The position numbers and the translations under genes were made by a program. From Achromobacter xylosoxidans (GTDB lineage: Bacteria; Pseudomonadota; Gammaproteobacteria; Burkholderiales; Burkholderiaceae_B), in the NCBI RefSeq assembly GCF_002192695.1, contig NZ_MTLG01000055.1:62001-126000 (forward strand): DNA of 64,000 nt, read 5' to 3'. Under the pieces are notes generated by a model, which was not told where the DNA came from, made no database searches, and saw only the letters and a list, made by a program, of their open reading frames with translations. This document shows, in pieces, positions 10,330 through 18,725 of this stretch. Positions within the stretch are counted from its first letter, which is position 1, and every line of letters begins with the position of its first letter.

Positions 10330-10860
10330 ATGAAGGCATGCAGAGTAGGGCTGGTAGCGCCGGGCAGCCGGCCGGAACTGGCGGACATCGAGGCGCGGAT
10401 CGCGGCCGCGCGGGGGCGCATTTCGCCGCTGTACCAGGTGCTGCTGAACAGCCCGGCCGTGGTCCAGGGCTGGGAAGCCATGCTGACGGCGATCCGCCTG
10501 AACACCGCGGTACCGCCGCGCCTGCGCGAGCTGATCATCCTGCGCGTGGCGACCTTGAACAACGCGCCCTACGAGTTCGAGGCGCACGTACCGCACGCGC
10601 TGGCCGCTGGCATGCCGCAGGCGCTGGTGGACGCGTTGCGAGACGGTCCAGCGGCGTCAGGCCTGCAGGGCCTGGAAGCCGGCGAGGTCGACGTGCTGGT
10701 GCTGACGGACGCCATGACGCGCGACATCGAGGTGCCGGACGCCGTGTTCGCGCCGCTGCGCGCGCGCTACGATGACACGCAACTGGTGGAGCTGGCGGCG
10801 ACCGTGGGCGCGTACAACATGGTGTCGCGCTTTCTGGTGGCCTTGCGCGTCGGACATTGA
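10330..10860 (+). CDS. Carboxymuconolactone decarboxylase-like protein
   Basis: A 176-residue all-helical protein of the CMD/AhpD superfamily. The core LRELIILRVATLNNAPYEFE is followed by H and GMPQALVDALRDG. It has no CxxC, so it is not a peroxidase-type AhpD. The start ATG lies 2 bases after the Bug receptor stop; an upstream in-frame start would lie within that gene. Its place beside a LigI-like hydrolase points to ring-cleavage product metabolism, but many such proteins are of unknown activity. Confidence 0.8.
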   Translation: MKACRVGLVAPGSRPELADIEARIAAARGRISPLYQVLLNSPAVVQGWEAMLTAIRLNTAVPPRLRELIILRVATLNNAPYEFEAHVPHALAAGMPQALVDALRDGPAASGLQGLEAGEVDVLVLTDAMTRDIEVPDAVFAPLRARYDDTQLVELAATVGAYNMVSRFLVALRVGH

Positions 10861-10873
10861 ACAGGAGACTGGA

Positions 10874-11437
10874 GTGCAGGAAACCGTATTGCTGGTGTCG
10901 CTGGGCGAACGCTTCGACGAGGCGCGCGCGCGCGAACTTGAACAGACCTTGACCCAAGGATTGGCAGGCCTGCGCGCCGCCGCGTACGCCGCCGTGGAAG
11001 AGGACGAAACCTACGTCTATCTGCGCGGATCGGCGGCGGCCTTGCCGGAAGCGCAGGCGCGCCTGGCCGAGAGCTTCCCGGGCGCGCGCAGCCGCGTGCT
11101 GCACCTGACGCTGGACTTGGCAGGCGCTTCGGCGGGGCAGGACGCGCCGTGGCACTACATCGTAGAGACCGACGTGCTGCCCGAGGCCGAAGCCGACCTG
11201 AATGCCTGGTACGACCAGGAGCACTTGCCGGGCCTGGCATCGGTGCCTGGCACGGTGCGCGCCATGCGCTATGAATGCCGCGACGAGTCGCCGCGCTATC
11301 TGGCCTGCTACGACCTGCACACGCGCGAAACCTTCGGCAGCCCGCCCTGGCTGGTCGTGCGCGCCAGCGACTGGAGCAGCCGGGTGCGGCCGTCGTTCCG
11401 CAATACGCGCCGGACCATGTTCAAGCGGCTCCTGTAA
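10874..11437 (+). CDS. EthD-like dimeric alpha/beta-barrel protein
   Basis: A 187-residue protein with no firm function. The N-terminal half (about 1-85) is weakly ferredoxin-like. The C-terminal half has the signature WYDQEHLPGLASVPGT seen in EthD/NIPSNAP-type dimeric alpha/beta-barrel proteins, so it may be a tandem two-domain barrel. The GTG at 10874 is chosen because AGGAG lies 6 bases upstream; the frame upstream overlaps the CMD gene. It is last in the four-gene cassette and followed by a strong terminator. It may be a small decarboxylase, isomerase or accessory protein of the same pathway. Confidence 0.7.
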   Translation: MQETVLLVSLGERFDEARARELEQTLTQGLAGLRAAAYAAVEEDETYVYLRGSAAALPEAQARLAESFPGARSRVLHLTLDLAGASAGQDAPWHYIVETDVLPEAEADLNAWYDQEHLPGLASVPGTVRAMRYECRDESPRYLACYDLHTRETFGSPPWLVVRASDWSSRVRPSFRNTRRTMFKRLL

Positions 11438-11490
11438 TTGCGCGGCGTCCGCCGCATCGGATTCGAATGCGGGTGTGCCGCGCCCATGAA

Positions 11491-11524
11491 AAAAGCCTGC
11501 GCATCGCAAGATGCGCAGGCTTTT
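11491..11524. terminator. Bidirectional intrinsic terminator
   Basis: AAAAGCCTGCGCATC pairs perfectly with GATGCGCAGGCTTTT around the loop GCAA, with A and T runs on both sides. It serves both the plus-strand cassette and convergent argF. Confidence 0.93.
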
Positions 11525-11540
11525 CCGTATTCGGGCGGCT

Positions 11541-12500
11541 TTACTTGAGCTGGCCCAGCAGCAGGAACTCCATCAGCGCCTTCTGCACGTGCAGGCGGTT
11601 TTCGGCTTCGTCCCAGACCACGCTTTGCGGGCCGTCGATGACTTCGCCGGTGACTTCCTCGCCGCGGTGGGCGGGCAGGCAGTGCATGAACACGGCTTGG
11701 GGGTCGGCGGCGGCCATCATTTCGGCGTCCACGCACCAGTCGGCGAAGGCGGCGCGGCGCTCTTCGTTTTCGGCTTCATAGCCCATGCTGGTCCAGACGT
11801 CGGTGGTGACCAGGTGCGCGCCTTGGCAGGCTTCCATGGGATCCTTGAACTGGCGCAGCACCGTGGCGGGCGGCGTGCCGATGCGCGAGGCTTCGAGCTC
11901 GTAGCCGGCCGGCGTGGACACGTGCAGCGTGAAGCCCAGCATTTCCGCGGCCTGCAGCCAGGTGTAGGCCATGTTGTTGGCGTCGCCCACCCAGGCCACC
12001 GTCTTGCCGGCGATGGGGCCGCGGTGCTCGATGTAGGTGAAGATGTCCGCCAGGATCTGGCAGGGGTGGAATTCGTTGGTCAGGCCGTTGATCACGGGCA
12101 CGCGCGAGTGCGAGGCGAAGCGCTCGATGCGGGTCTGCTCGAACGTGCGGATCATGACGATGTCGACCATGCGCGAGATGACGCGCGCGGTGTCTTCGAT
12201 GGGCTCGGAGCGGCCCAGTTGCGAATCGTTGGAGGTCAGGTTGATGACCGATCCGCCCATCTGGTACATGCCGGCCTCGAACGAAACGCGGGTGCGCGTG
12301 CTGGCCTTTTCAAACACCATCGCCAGCGTGCGGTCGTGCAGCGGCATGTGGGGTTCGTAGCGTTTGAATTTGTCCTTGATCAGGCGCGCGCGGTCCAGCA
12401 CGTAGGCGATCTCGGCGGACGAGAAGTCCTTGAACTGCAGGAAGTGCCGCAGCGGGCCGTTTTGAGTCGTGGGAGGTGTCATGGTGATGTCGCAGGTCAT
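11541..12500 (-). CDS. argF: Ornithine carbamoyltransferase
   Basis: Forms citrulline from ornithine and carbamoyl phosphate in the arginine pathway. The 319-residue protein has the carbamoyl-phosphate loop STRTR, HPCQILADIFT, and the ornithine-site FMHCLPAHRG. The start may be 12500 or the ATG 18 bases further in at 12482 (MTPPTTQNGPLRH); neither has a clear ribosome site. An almost perfect hairpin sits just upstream, at about 12503-12522, between argD and argF. argD is 40 bases upstream on the same strand, so the two probably form an operon. Confidence 0.96.
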   Translation of the reverse strand: MTCDITMTPPTTQNGPLRHFLQFKDFSSAEIAYVLDRARLIKDKFKRYEPHMPLHDRTLAMVFEKASTRTRVSFEAGMYQMGGSVINLTSNDSQLGRSEPIEDTARVISRMVDIVMIRTFEQTRIERFASHSRVPVINGLTNEFHPCQILADIFTYIEHRGPIAGKTVAWVGDANNMAYTWLQAAEMLGFTLHVSTPAGYELEASRIGTPPATVLRQFKDPMEACQGAHLVTTDVWTSMGYEAENEERRAAFADWCVDAEMMAAADPQAVFMHCLPAHRGEEVTGEVIDGPQSVVWDEAENRLHVQKALMEFLLLGQLK

Positions 12501-12540
12501 GGGGCCCGGCCAGGCTCATGGCCCGGGCGGGACGTTGATT

Positions 12541-13722
12541 TTATGGTGTTTCGGCCAGGAATTCCTGGATGAGCGGAACCAGGATGGCGACGATGCGGTC
12601 GGCTTCGTCGCGGTTGAGGATCAGCGGCGGCAACATGCGGATCACGCGGTCGCGCGTCACGTTGATGAGCAGTCCGGCTTCCATGGCGCGCAGGGCCAGC
12701 ACGCCGCAGGGGCGGGCCAGCTCGATGCCCAGCATCAGGCCGCGGCCGCGGATCTCGGTGACGCCGCGGGTGCCGGCCAGCGCATCGGCCAGGGCGGTTT
12801 TCAGGTGGTTGCCCACGTCGTGGGCGTTGTCCAGCAGTTTTTCGGATTCCAGCGCGTCCAGCACGGCCAGCCCGGCCGCACAGACCAGCGGGCCGCCGCC
12901 GAAGGTGGTGCCGTGGCTGCCCGGCGTGAGCACGCCCGCGGCGGGGCCGGCGGCCAGCATGGCGCCGATGGGCACGCCGCCTGCCAGGCCCTTGGCCAGG
13001 GTCATGACGTCGGGGACGATATCGGCCCATTGGTGGGCGAACCACTTGCCGGTGCGGCCGATGCCGGACTGGACTTCGTCGATCATCAGCAGCCAGCCGC
13101 GTTCGGTGCACAGCCGGCGCACCTCCTGCAGGTAGGCGATGTCGGAGGGACGGATGCCGCCTTCGCCTTGCAGGACCTCCAGCAGCACGGCGGCCACGCG
13201 CGGCTCGGCGTCGCCCGCGGCGCGCACCGCGTCCACGCTGTTGTACGGCACCTGGATGAAGCCCGAGGGCAGGGGCTCGAAGCCCTTGCGCGCCTTTTCG
13301 CTGCCCGTGGCCGCCAGCGTGGCCAGCGTGCGGCCATGCCAGGACGAATCCATGGTGATGATGTGGGCGTGCTTGTTGCCGCGCTGGTAGGCGTAGTAGC
13401 GCGCCAGCTTGATCGCGGCCTCGTTGGCCTCGGAGCCGCTGTTGTTGAAGGCGACTTCCTGCATGCCGGACAGCTGCGTCAGGCGCGCGGCCAGCGCGGT
13501 CTGCTGCGGCACTTCGTAGATGTTCGAGGTATGGATGACGCGGGCGGCCTGCTCGCTGATGGCGGCCACCAGTTTTGGATGGGCGTGGCCCAGGCAGGAC
13601 ACCCCGATGCCTGCCAGCGCGTCCAGGTACTTGCGGCCTTCGGCGTCCCACAGCCAGACGCCCTGGCCGTGCGTGAACGATACCGGCAGCCGGGCGTAGA
13701 TATTGGCCAGAGGCGAAGTCAT
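12541..13722 (-). CDS. argD: Acetylornithine aminotransferase
   Basis: PLP-dependent class III aminotransferase converting N-acetylglutamate semialdehyde to N-acetylornithine; many ArgD proteins also act in lysine synthesis. The 393-residue protein starts at the ATG at 13722 (MTSPLANIYARLP), preceded on the minus strand by GGGAGG. Key segments are NSGSEANEAAIKLAR, the Asp motif MIDEVQSGIGRTG, and the PLP-lysine segment LAKGLAGGVPIGA. A much longer in-frame extension toward 14289 is not real, since it would run through the DUF3579 gene on the other strand. It is cotranscribed with argF. Confidence 0.94.
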   Translation of the reverse strand: MTSPLANIYARLPVSFTHGQGVWLWDAEGRKYLDALAGIGVSCLGHAHPKLVAAISEQAARVIHTSNIYEVPQQTALAARLTQLSGMQEVAFNNSGSEANEAAIKLARYYAYQRGNKHAHIITMDSSWHGRTLATLAATGSEKARKGFEPLPSGFIQVPYNSVDAVRAAGDAEPRVAAVLLEVLQGEGGIRPSDIAYLQEVRRLCTERGWLLMIDEVQSGIGRTGKWFAHQWADIVPDVMTLAKGLAGGVPIGAMLAAGPAAGVLTPGSHGTTFGGGPLVCAAGLAVLDALESEKLLDNAHDVGNHLKTALADALAGTRGVTEIRGRGLMLGIELARPCGVLALRAMEAGLLINVTRDRVIRMLPPLILNRDEADRIVAILVPLIQEFLAETP

Positions 13723-13834
13723 CGCGGATCCTCCCGTGGATGAAGCGGATTGCGCCGGGACTCGGCTGGAGTTCCCGTGGGATGCCGCCGCGTTTGGCAG
13801 CCCGGGCAGCTCGTTTTCCCAGGCGAATCGCCTT

Positions 13835-13867
13835 TTGAAAGAGGGCAAAGGATCAATCATATACAAT
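13835..13867 (+). promoter_or_regulatory. Weak promoter candidate for the DUF3579 gene
   Basis: TTGAAA (13835-13840) and TACAAT (13862-13867) lie in the 219-base divergent gap between argD and the DUF3579 gene. The 21-base spacing is longer than ideal, so this is tentative. Confidence 0.3.
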
Positions 13868-13941
13868 TCGCGGCGCAGGGCGCATGTTTGATCACGCCGA
13901 AGATCCGGCTTTCGTGAAGGGCGCGCTGTAGTGAAGAACTC

Positions 13942-14232
13942 ATGGCAACTCGCGTCAGACAATTCGTAATTCATGGCGTTACCGAAAGCGGTAGCCGCTT
14001 TCGCCCCAGCGATTGGGCGGAACGGCTCGCCGGCGTAATGGCACAATTCCGGCCCGCCGGCTGTGCCGGTAACCACCTCACCTATTCGCCCTATGTGCTG
14101 CCCGTCGTGATCGACGGCGTGCGCGGGATCGTGGTCGATCTGCGTTTGCGCGATCTGGAACCGCTGGCGTACAAGTTCGTGGTGGATTTCGCCCGCGACA
14201 ACAACCTCAAGACGGAAGAGCGCGAAATCTAG
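13942..14232 (+). CDS. DUF3579-family small protein
   Basis: A 96-residue conserved protein of Beta- and Gammaproteobacteria with no known activity. Family features include FVIHGVTESG, FRPSDWAERLAGVM, YSPYVLPVVIDGV, and a C-terminal helix that ends in FARDNNL. No signal peptide or membrane segment is visible. It diverges from argD and is followed by a bidirectional terminator, so it is probably monocistronic. In the family it is often found near N-acetylornithine aminotransferase genes; that is my recollection and fits this context. Confidence 0.85.
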   Translation: MATRVRQFVIHGVTESGSRFRPSDWAERLAGVMAQFRPAGCAGNHLTYSPYVLPVVIDGVRGIVVDLRLRDLEPLAYKFVVDFARDNNLKTEEREI

Positions 14233-14245
14233 GCTCCCCAACCAA

Positions 14246-14271
14246 AAAAGCGCCCTCACCGGGCGCTTTTT
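14246..14271. terminator. Bidirectional intrinsic terminator
   Basis: AAAAGCGCCC-TCACC-GGGCGCTTTT with T and A runs on both strands, between the DUF3579 gene and the convergent GntR gene. Confidence 0.93.
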
Positions 14272-14293
14272 CGTTGGAGGACGCCGCACGCCC

Positions 14294-15013
14294 CTACGTG
14301 CCGTATCGGTCCAGGATCTTGCGGATATCGCGCACGCCCTGGCCGTCCGCGGTCAGCAGCGCGCGCGCGGTCACCGATTCCAGGTGGTGCTCCAGCAGAT
14401 GCAGCACGTGCTTCTCGTCGCGCGCGCGCAGGCCCGCCACGATCTCCATGTGCTCGCTGACCGCGCATTCGCTCGAATGCGGCCGGCCATAAAGCGCCAG
14501 GATCAGCGAGCAGCGCGACACGATCTCGTTCACGTAGCGCGCATACACCGCATTGCCCGACAGTTCCGCCATCAGGATGTGGAATTCGCCTGACAGCCGG
14601 ATGGACTCGTTGGTGCTGTTGCGCTTGCGGGCTTCCTCTTCCTGCGCCACGTGCTGTTCCAGCCGCGCCAGCCCGGCCTCAGTGATGTGCTGCAGCAGCC
14701 GGCGCGTCACGTCGCGCTCCAGGCAGCGGCGCGCCTCGAAGATGTCGTGCGCTTCTTCCAGGCTGGGGCGGGCCACCGCAGCCCCCCGGTTCGGCCGCAA
14801 ATCCACCAGGCCCTCGCTGAACAGGCGTGTCAGGACGCTGCGGACGATGGTCCGGCTGACGCCGAAGCGCTCGCCGATGATGTCCTCGGGCAGCTTGTCG
14901 CCGGGCAGCAGGGCCTGCTCGATGATGGCTCTGCGCAAATTTTTGTATACGATTTCGTTGCGGCTGATGTCTTTCTTGGCGGGCTCGTCGGCCGGCGGCG
15001 CGAGGGACTTCAT
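14294..15013 (-). CDS. GntR-family regulator with FCD domain
   Basis: Ligand-responsive regulator of 239 residues. The N-terminal winged helix (about 20-85, GERFGVSRTIVRSVLTRL) is followed by an all-helical FCD effector domain (about 95-225) with metal-site-like histidines (FHILMAELSGN, HMEI, HHLESV). It diverges from the racemase/ABC/amidohydrolase cassette and probably represses it. TTGTATACAA-type palindromes lie in the divergent gap, and one related motif lies inside the gene's own 5' end. Confidence 0.92.
   Translation of the reverse strand: MKSLAPPADEPAKKDISRNEIVYKNLRRAIIEQALLPGDKLPEDIIGERFGVSRTIVRSVLTRLFSEGLVDLRPNRGAAVARPSLEEAHDIFEARRCLERDVTRRLLQHITEAGLARLEQHVAQEEEARKRNSTNESIRLSGEFHILMAELSGNAVYARYVNEIVSRCSLILALYGRPHSSECAVSEHMEIVAGLRARDEKHVLHLLEHHLESVTARALLTADGQGVRDIRKILDRYGT
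14942..14955. promoter_or_regulatory. Intragenic GTATAC motif in the GntR gene
   Basis: Its reverse complement AAATCGTATACAAA is identical over 14 bases to the site at 15176-15189 upstream. It covers codons 20-24 (EIVYK) and is A/T-rich in a G/C-rich gene. It may be a second operator for autoregulation or looping, or coincidence. Confidence 0.4.
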
Positions 15014-15175
15014 CTTCTTGTTGGCTCCTATGCCTGCGCGCTTTTCAGGGTGTTGGAATGGTCCGGCTGGCGCTGCCGGCGCGCATTTTTCTCTGTGCTG
15101 GAAAGCATACTACACCCGCGGATAAGGGTTAGCGATAGCTTGTCGCCGAGATTGTGCGGAGTACATTGGCGACAT

Positions 15176-15200
15176 AAATCGTATACAAATTTTTATACAA
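15176..15200. promoter_or_regulatory. GntR/FCD operator candidate 1
   Basis: Two half-sites, GTATACAA (15181-15188) and TTATACAA (15193-15200), spaced 12 bases apart within A/T-rich DNA, in the divergent gap between the GntR gene and the racemase gene. Confidence 0.55.
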
Positions 15201-15234
15201 AACAATCTTGGTTGTTCTTAATCTATCTAATTGT

Positions 15235-15244
15235 TTGTATACAA
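15235..15244. promoter_or_regulatory. GntR/FCD operator candidate 2
   Basis: Perfect palindrome TTGTATACAA ending 18 bases before the racemase ATG. It overlaps the place where a -10 would fall for TTGTTC at 15212-15217, which suits repression by promoter occlusion. Confidence 0.65.
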
Positions 15245-15262
15245 GTTCACAAAGGCTGATCC

Positions 15263-16018
15263 ATGTCCGCTGTACCCCAGGCCGCCGCTACCGAGCTGTC
15301 CCTTTCCGCGCCTTACCGCCTGCTGGTGGTCAACGGCAACACCACGTCCGAGCTGACGACCAGCCTGGCCAGCCAGGCCGAGGCCTTTTACGGGGACATG
15401 GTCCGCATCCATGCGGTCACCGCCGGGTTCGGCCCCGCCTACATCGCCAGCCGCGCGGAGGCGGCCATTGCCGCCCATGCCGTGCTGGACGTCGTGGAGC
15501 GCGCGGCAGGCGAAGCGCCGGACGGCGGATTCGACGCCTGCCTGCTGGCCTGTTTCGGCGAGCCCGGCATCGGCGCGGTGCGCGAACGCCTGGACGTGCC
15601 GGTGGTGGGCATGGCCGAGGCCTCCATCCTGAGCGCCCTGCAGCGCGGCGACCGCTACGCCATCGTGACAGTGGGGCAGCGCTGGCCCGGCATGCTGCGC
15701 GAACAGATCCGCCAGCTGGGGCTGGAGTCCCGCTGCGCCGGCATCCTGGCCCTGCCGGGCAATGCCCTGGACTACGTGTCGCGCTCGGCCGAGTCTGCCT
15801 TGCAGGTCAGCCGGGCGCTGGATGCCGCAGTGGCGCAGGGCGCGGACGTGGTCATCGTGGCGGGCGCCGCGCTGGCCGGCTACCTGCCCAGCCTGCCGCG
15901 CCTGCCGGCCGTGCCCATCATCGATTCCTACCGTGCCGCGCTGGCCCAGGTGTTGGCGCTGGCGTCCCTGGAGCGCGCGCAGCGGCTGTCGCTGATCCGT
16001 CCGGGCGCGCATTCCTAG
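15263..16018 (+). CDS. Asp/Glu/hydantoin racemase-family protein
   Basis: Cytosolic enzyme of 251 residues in the Asp/Glu/hydantoin racemase superfamily (HyuE, allantoin racemase). It has the N-terminal NGNT substrate-binding segment and the first catalytic cysteine, Cys97 (LACFGEPG). The second cysteine expected near VVIVAGAALAG is absent; Ala or Gly takes its place. It may therefore be a lyase, decarboxylase or one-base isomerase rather than a racemase. AAAGG precedes the ATG. It leads the operon with the oligopeptide-type importer and two amidohydrolases. Confidence 0.8.
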   Translation: MSAVPQAAATELSLSAPYRLLVVNGNTTSELTTSLASQAEAFYGDMVRIHAVTAGFGPAYIASRAEAAIAAHAVLDVVERAAGEAPDGGFDACLLACFGEPGIGAVRERLDVPVVGMAEASILSALQRGDRYAIVTVGQRWPGMLREQIRQLGLESRCAGILALPGNALDYVSRSAESALQVSRALDAAVAQGADVVIVAGAALAGYLPSLPRLPAVPIIDSYRAALAQVLALASLERAQRLSLIRPGAHS

Positions 16019-16092
16019 TCTTTTCGTCTTACCCACCGCGCCGGGCCCGACCCCGGCGAGTTCAGACAGATACACAAGGGAGAGTTGCAGCC

Positions 16093-17670
16093 ATGAAGAC
16101 TTTGCTCAAGTGGACCGCGGGCGCCGTGATCGCGCTGTCGGCCATCACGGGGGCCAACGCCGCCAACACGCTGAAGTGGGGCGCGGCCCGGGACCTGGAT
16201 TCGCTGGATCCGTATTCCTACGGCAGCACCTTCAACCTGGCGTTCCTGAACCATGTGTACGAAGCGCTGATCCGCTATGACGACAAGTTCAACATCACGC
16301 CCGCGCTGGCGGAGTCCTGGGAGACGCCGTCGCCCACGGTGCTGCGCTTTCATTTGCGCAAGGGGGTGAAGTTCCACAACGGCGCGCCGTTCTCGGCGGA
16401 CGACGTGGTGGCGTCGATGACGCGGGTCTCGGACGAAGCCTCGCCGCTGAAGGGCAATCTGCCGGCCTTCAAGGCGGTGCGCAAGGTCGACGACTATACG
16501 GTCGACATCGAAATGACGCATCCGTATCCGCTGATGCTCAACGACCTGACCAACATCTTCATCTTCAACCGTCAGTGGCTGGTGGACAACAACAGCCTGA
16601 AACCGACCGACGCCGCCAAGAAGATCGAAGGCTACGCCACGCACAATGCCAACGGCACCGGCCCCTTCAAGGTGGAGTCGTACCGTCCGGACACGCGCAC
16701 CGTGCTGGTGGTCAACCCCGGCTGGTGGGACAAGCCGCGCCACAACCTGGACCGCATCGAATTCACGCCCATCGCCTCCGCGCCCACGCGGGTGGCGGCG
16801 CTGTTGTCGGGCGACATCAATTTCACCGAGAACGCGCCGTTGCAGGACCTGGATCGGCTGCGCGCGGCGTCCAACGTCAAGGTGCTGGCCTCGACCGAGT
16901 TGCGCACCCTGTACTTCGGCTTCAACCTGGGCGACAAGCTGGTCGGCTCCAACATCACCGACAAGAATCCGCTGAAGGACTTGAAGGTGCGCCAGGCGCT
17001 GTACATGGCGCTGTCGCCGGAACTGATCCAGAAGCGCGTGATGCGCGGCCTGTCGCGCACCACGGGCGCATTGGTGGCGCCGTCCATCCCGGGCTACGAG
17101 CCCAAGCAGGAGGAGCGTCTGCCGTTCGACGCCGCGCGCGCCAAGAAGCTGCTGGCCGAGGCCGGCTATCCGGACGGGTTCACGGTGTCGCTGCTGTGCT
17201 CGAACGACATGTTCGTCAACGAGGAGGAAATCTGCCAGGCCGCCGCCTCCATGTGGGCGCGCATCGGCGTGAAGGCTTCGCTGGCCAGCGGCCCGCGTTC
17301 GCTGCAGAACCCCAAGCGTTCGCGCGGCGAGTTCGACATCACCATCCATGGCTGGGCCAACGAGCCGCAGATCGACGCGCTGTCCATCCTGCTGCAGGTG
17401 ATGCACAGCCGCAGCGGCCCGGCGGGCGTCTTCAACTGGGGCCAGTGGGGTGATGCGGCGCTGGACGCCAGGATCGACGCGGCCGCAGCCGAGATGGACC
17501 GCCCCAAGCGGGTGCAGATGATGGCCGAGGTGTTGCAGACGCTGCATGACGATGTGCGCTTCCTGCCGCTGCACCAGCAGCCGATGGCCTGGGCCGTGGG
17601 CAACAAGGTCGGCGAGGTGCTGCAGATGCCGGACAACAAGGCGCGCCTGTGGACCGTGCGCATGCAGTGA
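16093..17670 (+). CDS. ABC transporter substrate-binding protein, DppA/OppA family
   Basis: Periplasmic family 5 binding protein, 525 residues, with a signal peptide ending near residue 23 (GANA). The mature start NTLKWGAARDLDSLDPYSY and a LRKGVKFHNGAPFSADDV segment mark the family. It has AAGGGAGAG upstream of the ATG. It is the first gene of a full set with two permeases and two ATPases. Family members bind peptides, nickel or small amides, and the linked enzymes favour a cyclic amide or ureide ligand (inference). Confidence 0.93.
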   Translation: MKTLLKWTAGAVIALSAITGANAANTLKWGAARDLDSLDPYSYGSTFNLAFLNHVYEALIRYDDKFNITPALAESWETPSPTVLRFHLRKGVKFHNGAPFSADDVVASMTRVSDEASPLKGNLPAFKAVRKVDDYTVDIEMTHPYPLMLNDLTNIFIFNRQWLVDNNSLKPTDAAKKIEGYATHNANGTGPFKVESYRPDTRTVLVVNPGWWDKPRHNLDRIEFTPIASAPTRVAALLSGDINFTENAPLQDLDRLRAASNVKVLASTELRTLYFGFNLGDKLVGSNITDKNPLKDLKVRQALYMALSPELIQKRVMRGLSRTTGALVAPSIPGYEPKQEERLPFDAARAKKLLAEAGYPDGFTVSLLCSNDMFVNEEEICQAAASMWARIGVKASLASGPRSLQNPKRSRGEFDITIHGWANEPQIDALSILLQVMHSRSGPAGVFNWGQWGDAALDARIDAAAAEMDRPKRVQMMAEVLQTLHDDVRFLPLHQQPMAWAVGNKVGEVLQMPDNKARLWTVRMQ

Positions 17671-17732
17671 CGCCGCGGACCGCCGCCCGCCGGCGGTCCT
17701 GGGAATGACTAGGGTCTGAAGGGGAGCCGCAC

Positions 17733-18725
17733 ATGCTGGCATTCATTGTGAGAAGGGTCTTCAACGCGGTCGGCGTCATGCTGGCGGTGGCGCTGTTGGC
17801 CTTCGTGATTTTCCGGTTCGTCGGCGACCCCGTCGACATGATGCTCAACGAGCAGGCCTCGCAGACGCAGCGCGACGAACTGCGCGAACGCCTGGGGCTG
17901 AACGCCTCGGTGGGCATGCAGTTCGTGCACTTCGTGACCAACGCGGCGCAAGGCGAATTCGGCATTTCCTATCGCAACCAGCAGGACGTGTTCGCGCTGG
18001 TGGCCGAACGCTTTCCGGCCACGTTCGAACTGGTCCTGATGGCGACCTTGCTGTCGCTCGCCATCGGCGTGCCGGCGGGCGTGCTGACCGCCATCTACCG
18101 CAAGTCGCGCCTGGCGCAGGCGCTGCAGTTCGTTTCCATCCTGGGCATATCGCTGCCGAGCTTCGTGGTGGGGATCATGCTGATCCTGATCTTCTCGGTG
18201 CAGCTGGGCTGGCTGCCGGGCTTCGGGCGCGGCGACACGGTGAAGATCGGCTGGTGGACCACTGGCCTGCTCACGCCCTCGGGGCGCGCCGCGCTGGTAC
18301 TGCCGTCCATCACGCTGGCGCTGTTCCAGATCACGCTCATCATGCGCCTGGTGCGGGCCGAAATGCTGGAGACGCTGCGCACCGAGTTCATCAAGTTCGC
18401 CCGCGCGCGCGGCTTGCCCGACCGGATCGTGCATTTCCGCCTGGCCCTGCGCAACTGCCTGATGCCGGTGATCACCGTGACCGGTATGCAGATCGGCAAC
18501 CTGATCGCCTTCGCGCTGATTACCGAAACGGTCTTCCAGTGGCCCGGCATGGGGCTGCTGTTCATCCAATCGGTCATGTTCGTGGACATCCCCGTCATGG
18601 CCGCCTATCTGGTGATCGTGTCCTTCATCTTCGTGGCGTTGAACACGTTCGTGGACATGATGTACGGCGTGGTCGATCCGCGCCTGCGCAGCCAGCACGT
18701 CAAGGGAGGCGCCAATGCTCACTAA
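17733..18725 (+). CDS. ABC transporter permease, DppB-like
   Basis: Inner-membrane subunit of 330 residues with six predicted membrane segments: an N-terminal helix (LAFIVRRVFNAVGVML) and a C-terminal permease core. It contains the EAA-type loop around residues 220-240 (KFARARGLPDRIV). GGGGAG lies upstream of the ATG. It overlaps the next permease gene by 11 bases. Confidence 0.93.
   Translation: MLAFIVRRVFNAVGVMLAVALLAFVIFRFVGDPVDMMLNEQASQTQRDELRERLGLNASVGMQFVHFVTNAAQGEFGISYRNQQDVFALVAERFPATFELVLMATLLSLAIGVPAGVLTAIYRKSRLAQALQFVSILGISLPSFVVGIMLILIFSVQLGWLPGFGRGDTVKIGWWTTGLLTPSGRAALVLPSITLALFQITLIMRLVRAEMLETLRTEFIKFARARGLPDRIVHFRLALRNCLMPVITVTGMQIGNLIAFALITETVFQWPGMGLLFIQSVMFVDIPVMAAYLVIVSFIFVALNTFVDMMYGVVDPRLRSQHVKGGANAH

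Noticed and set aside
13723-14289. In-frame N-terminal extension of argD to 14289
   Set aside because: It would overlap the whole DUF3579 gene on the other strand, adds nothing conserved, and ATG 13722 has a good ribosome site.
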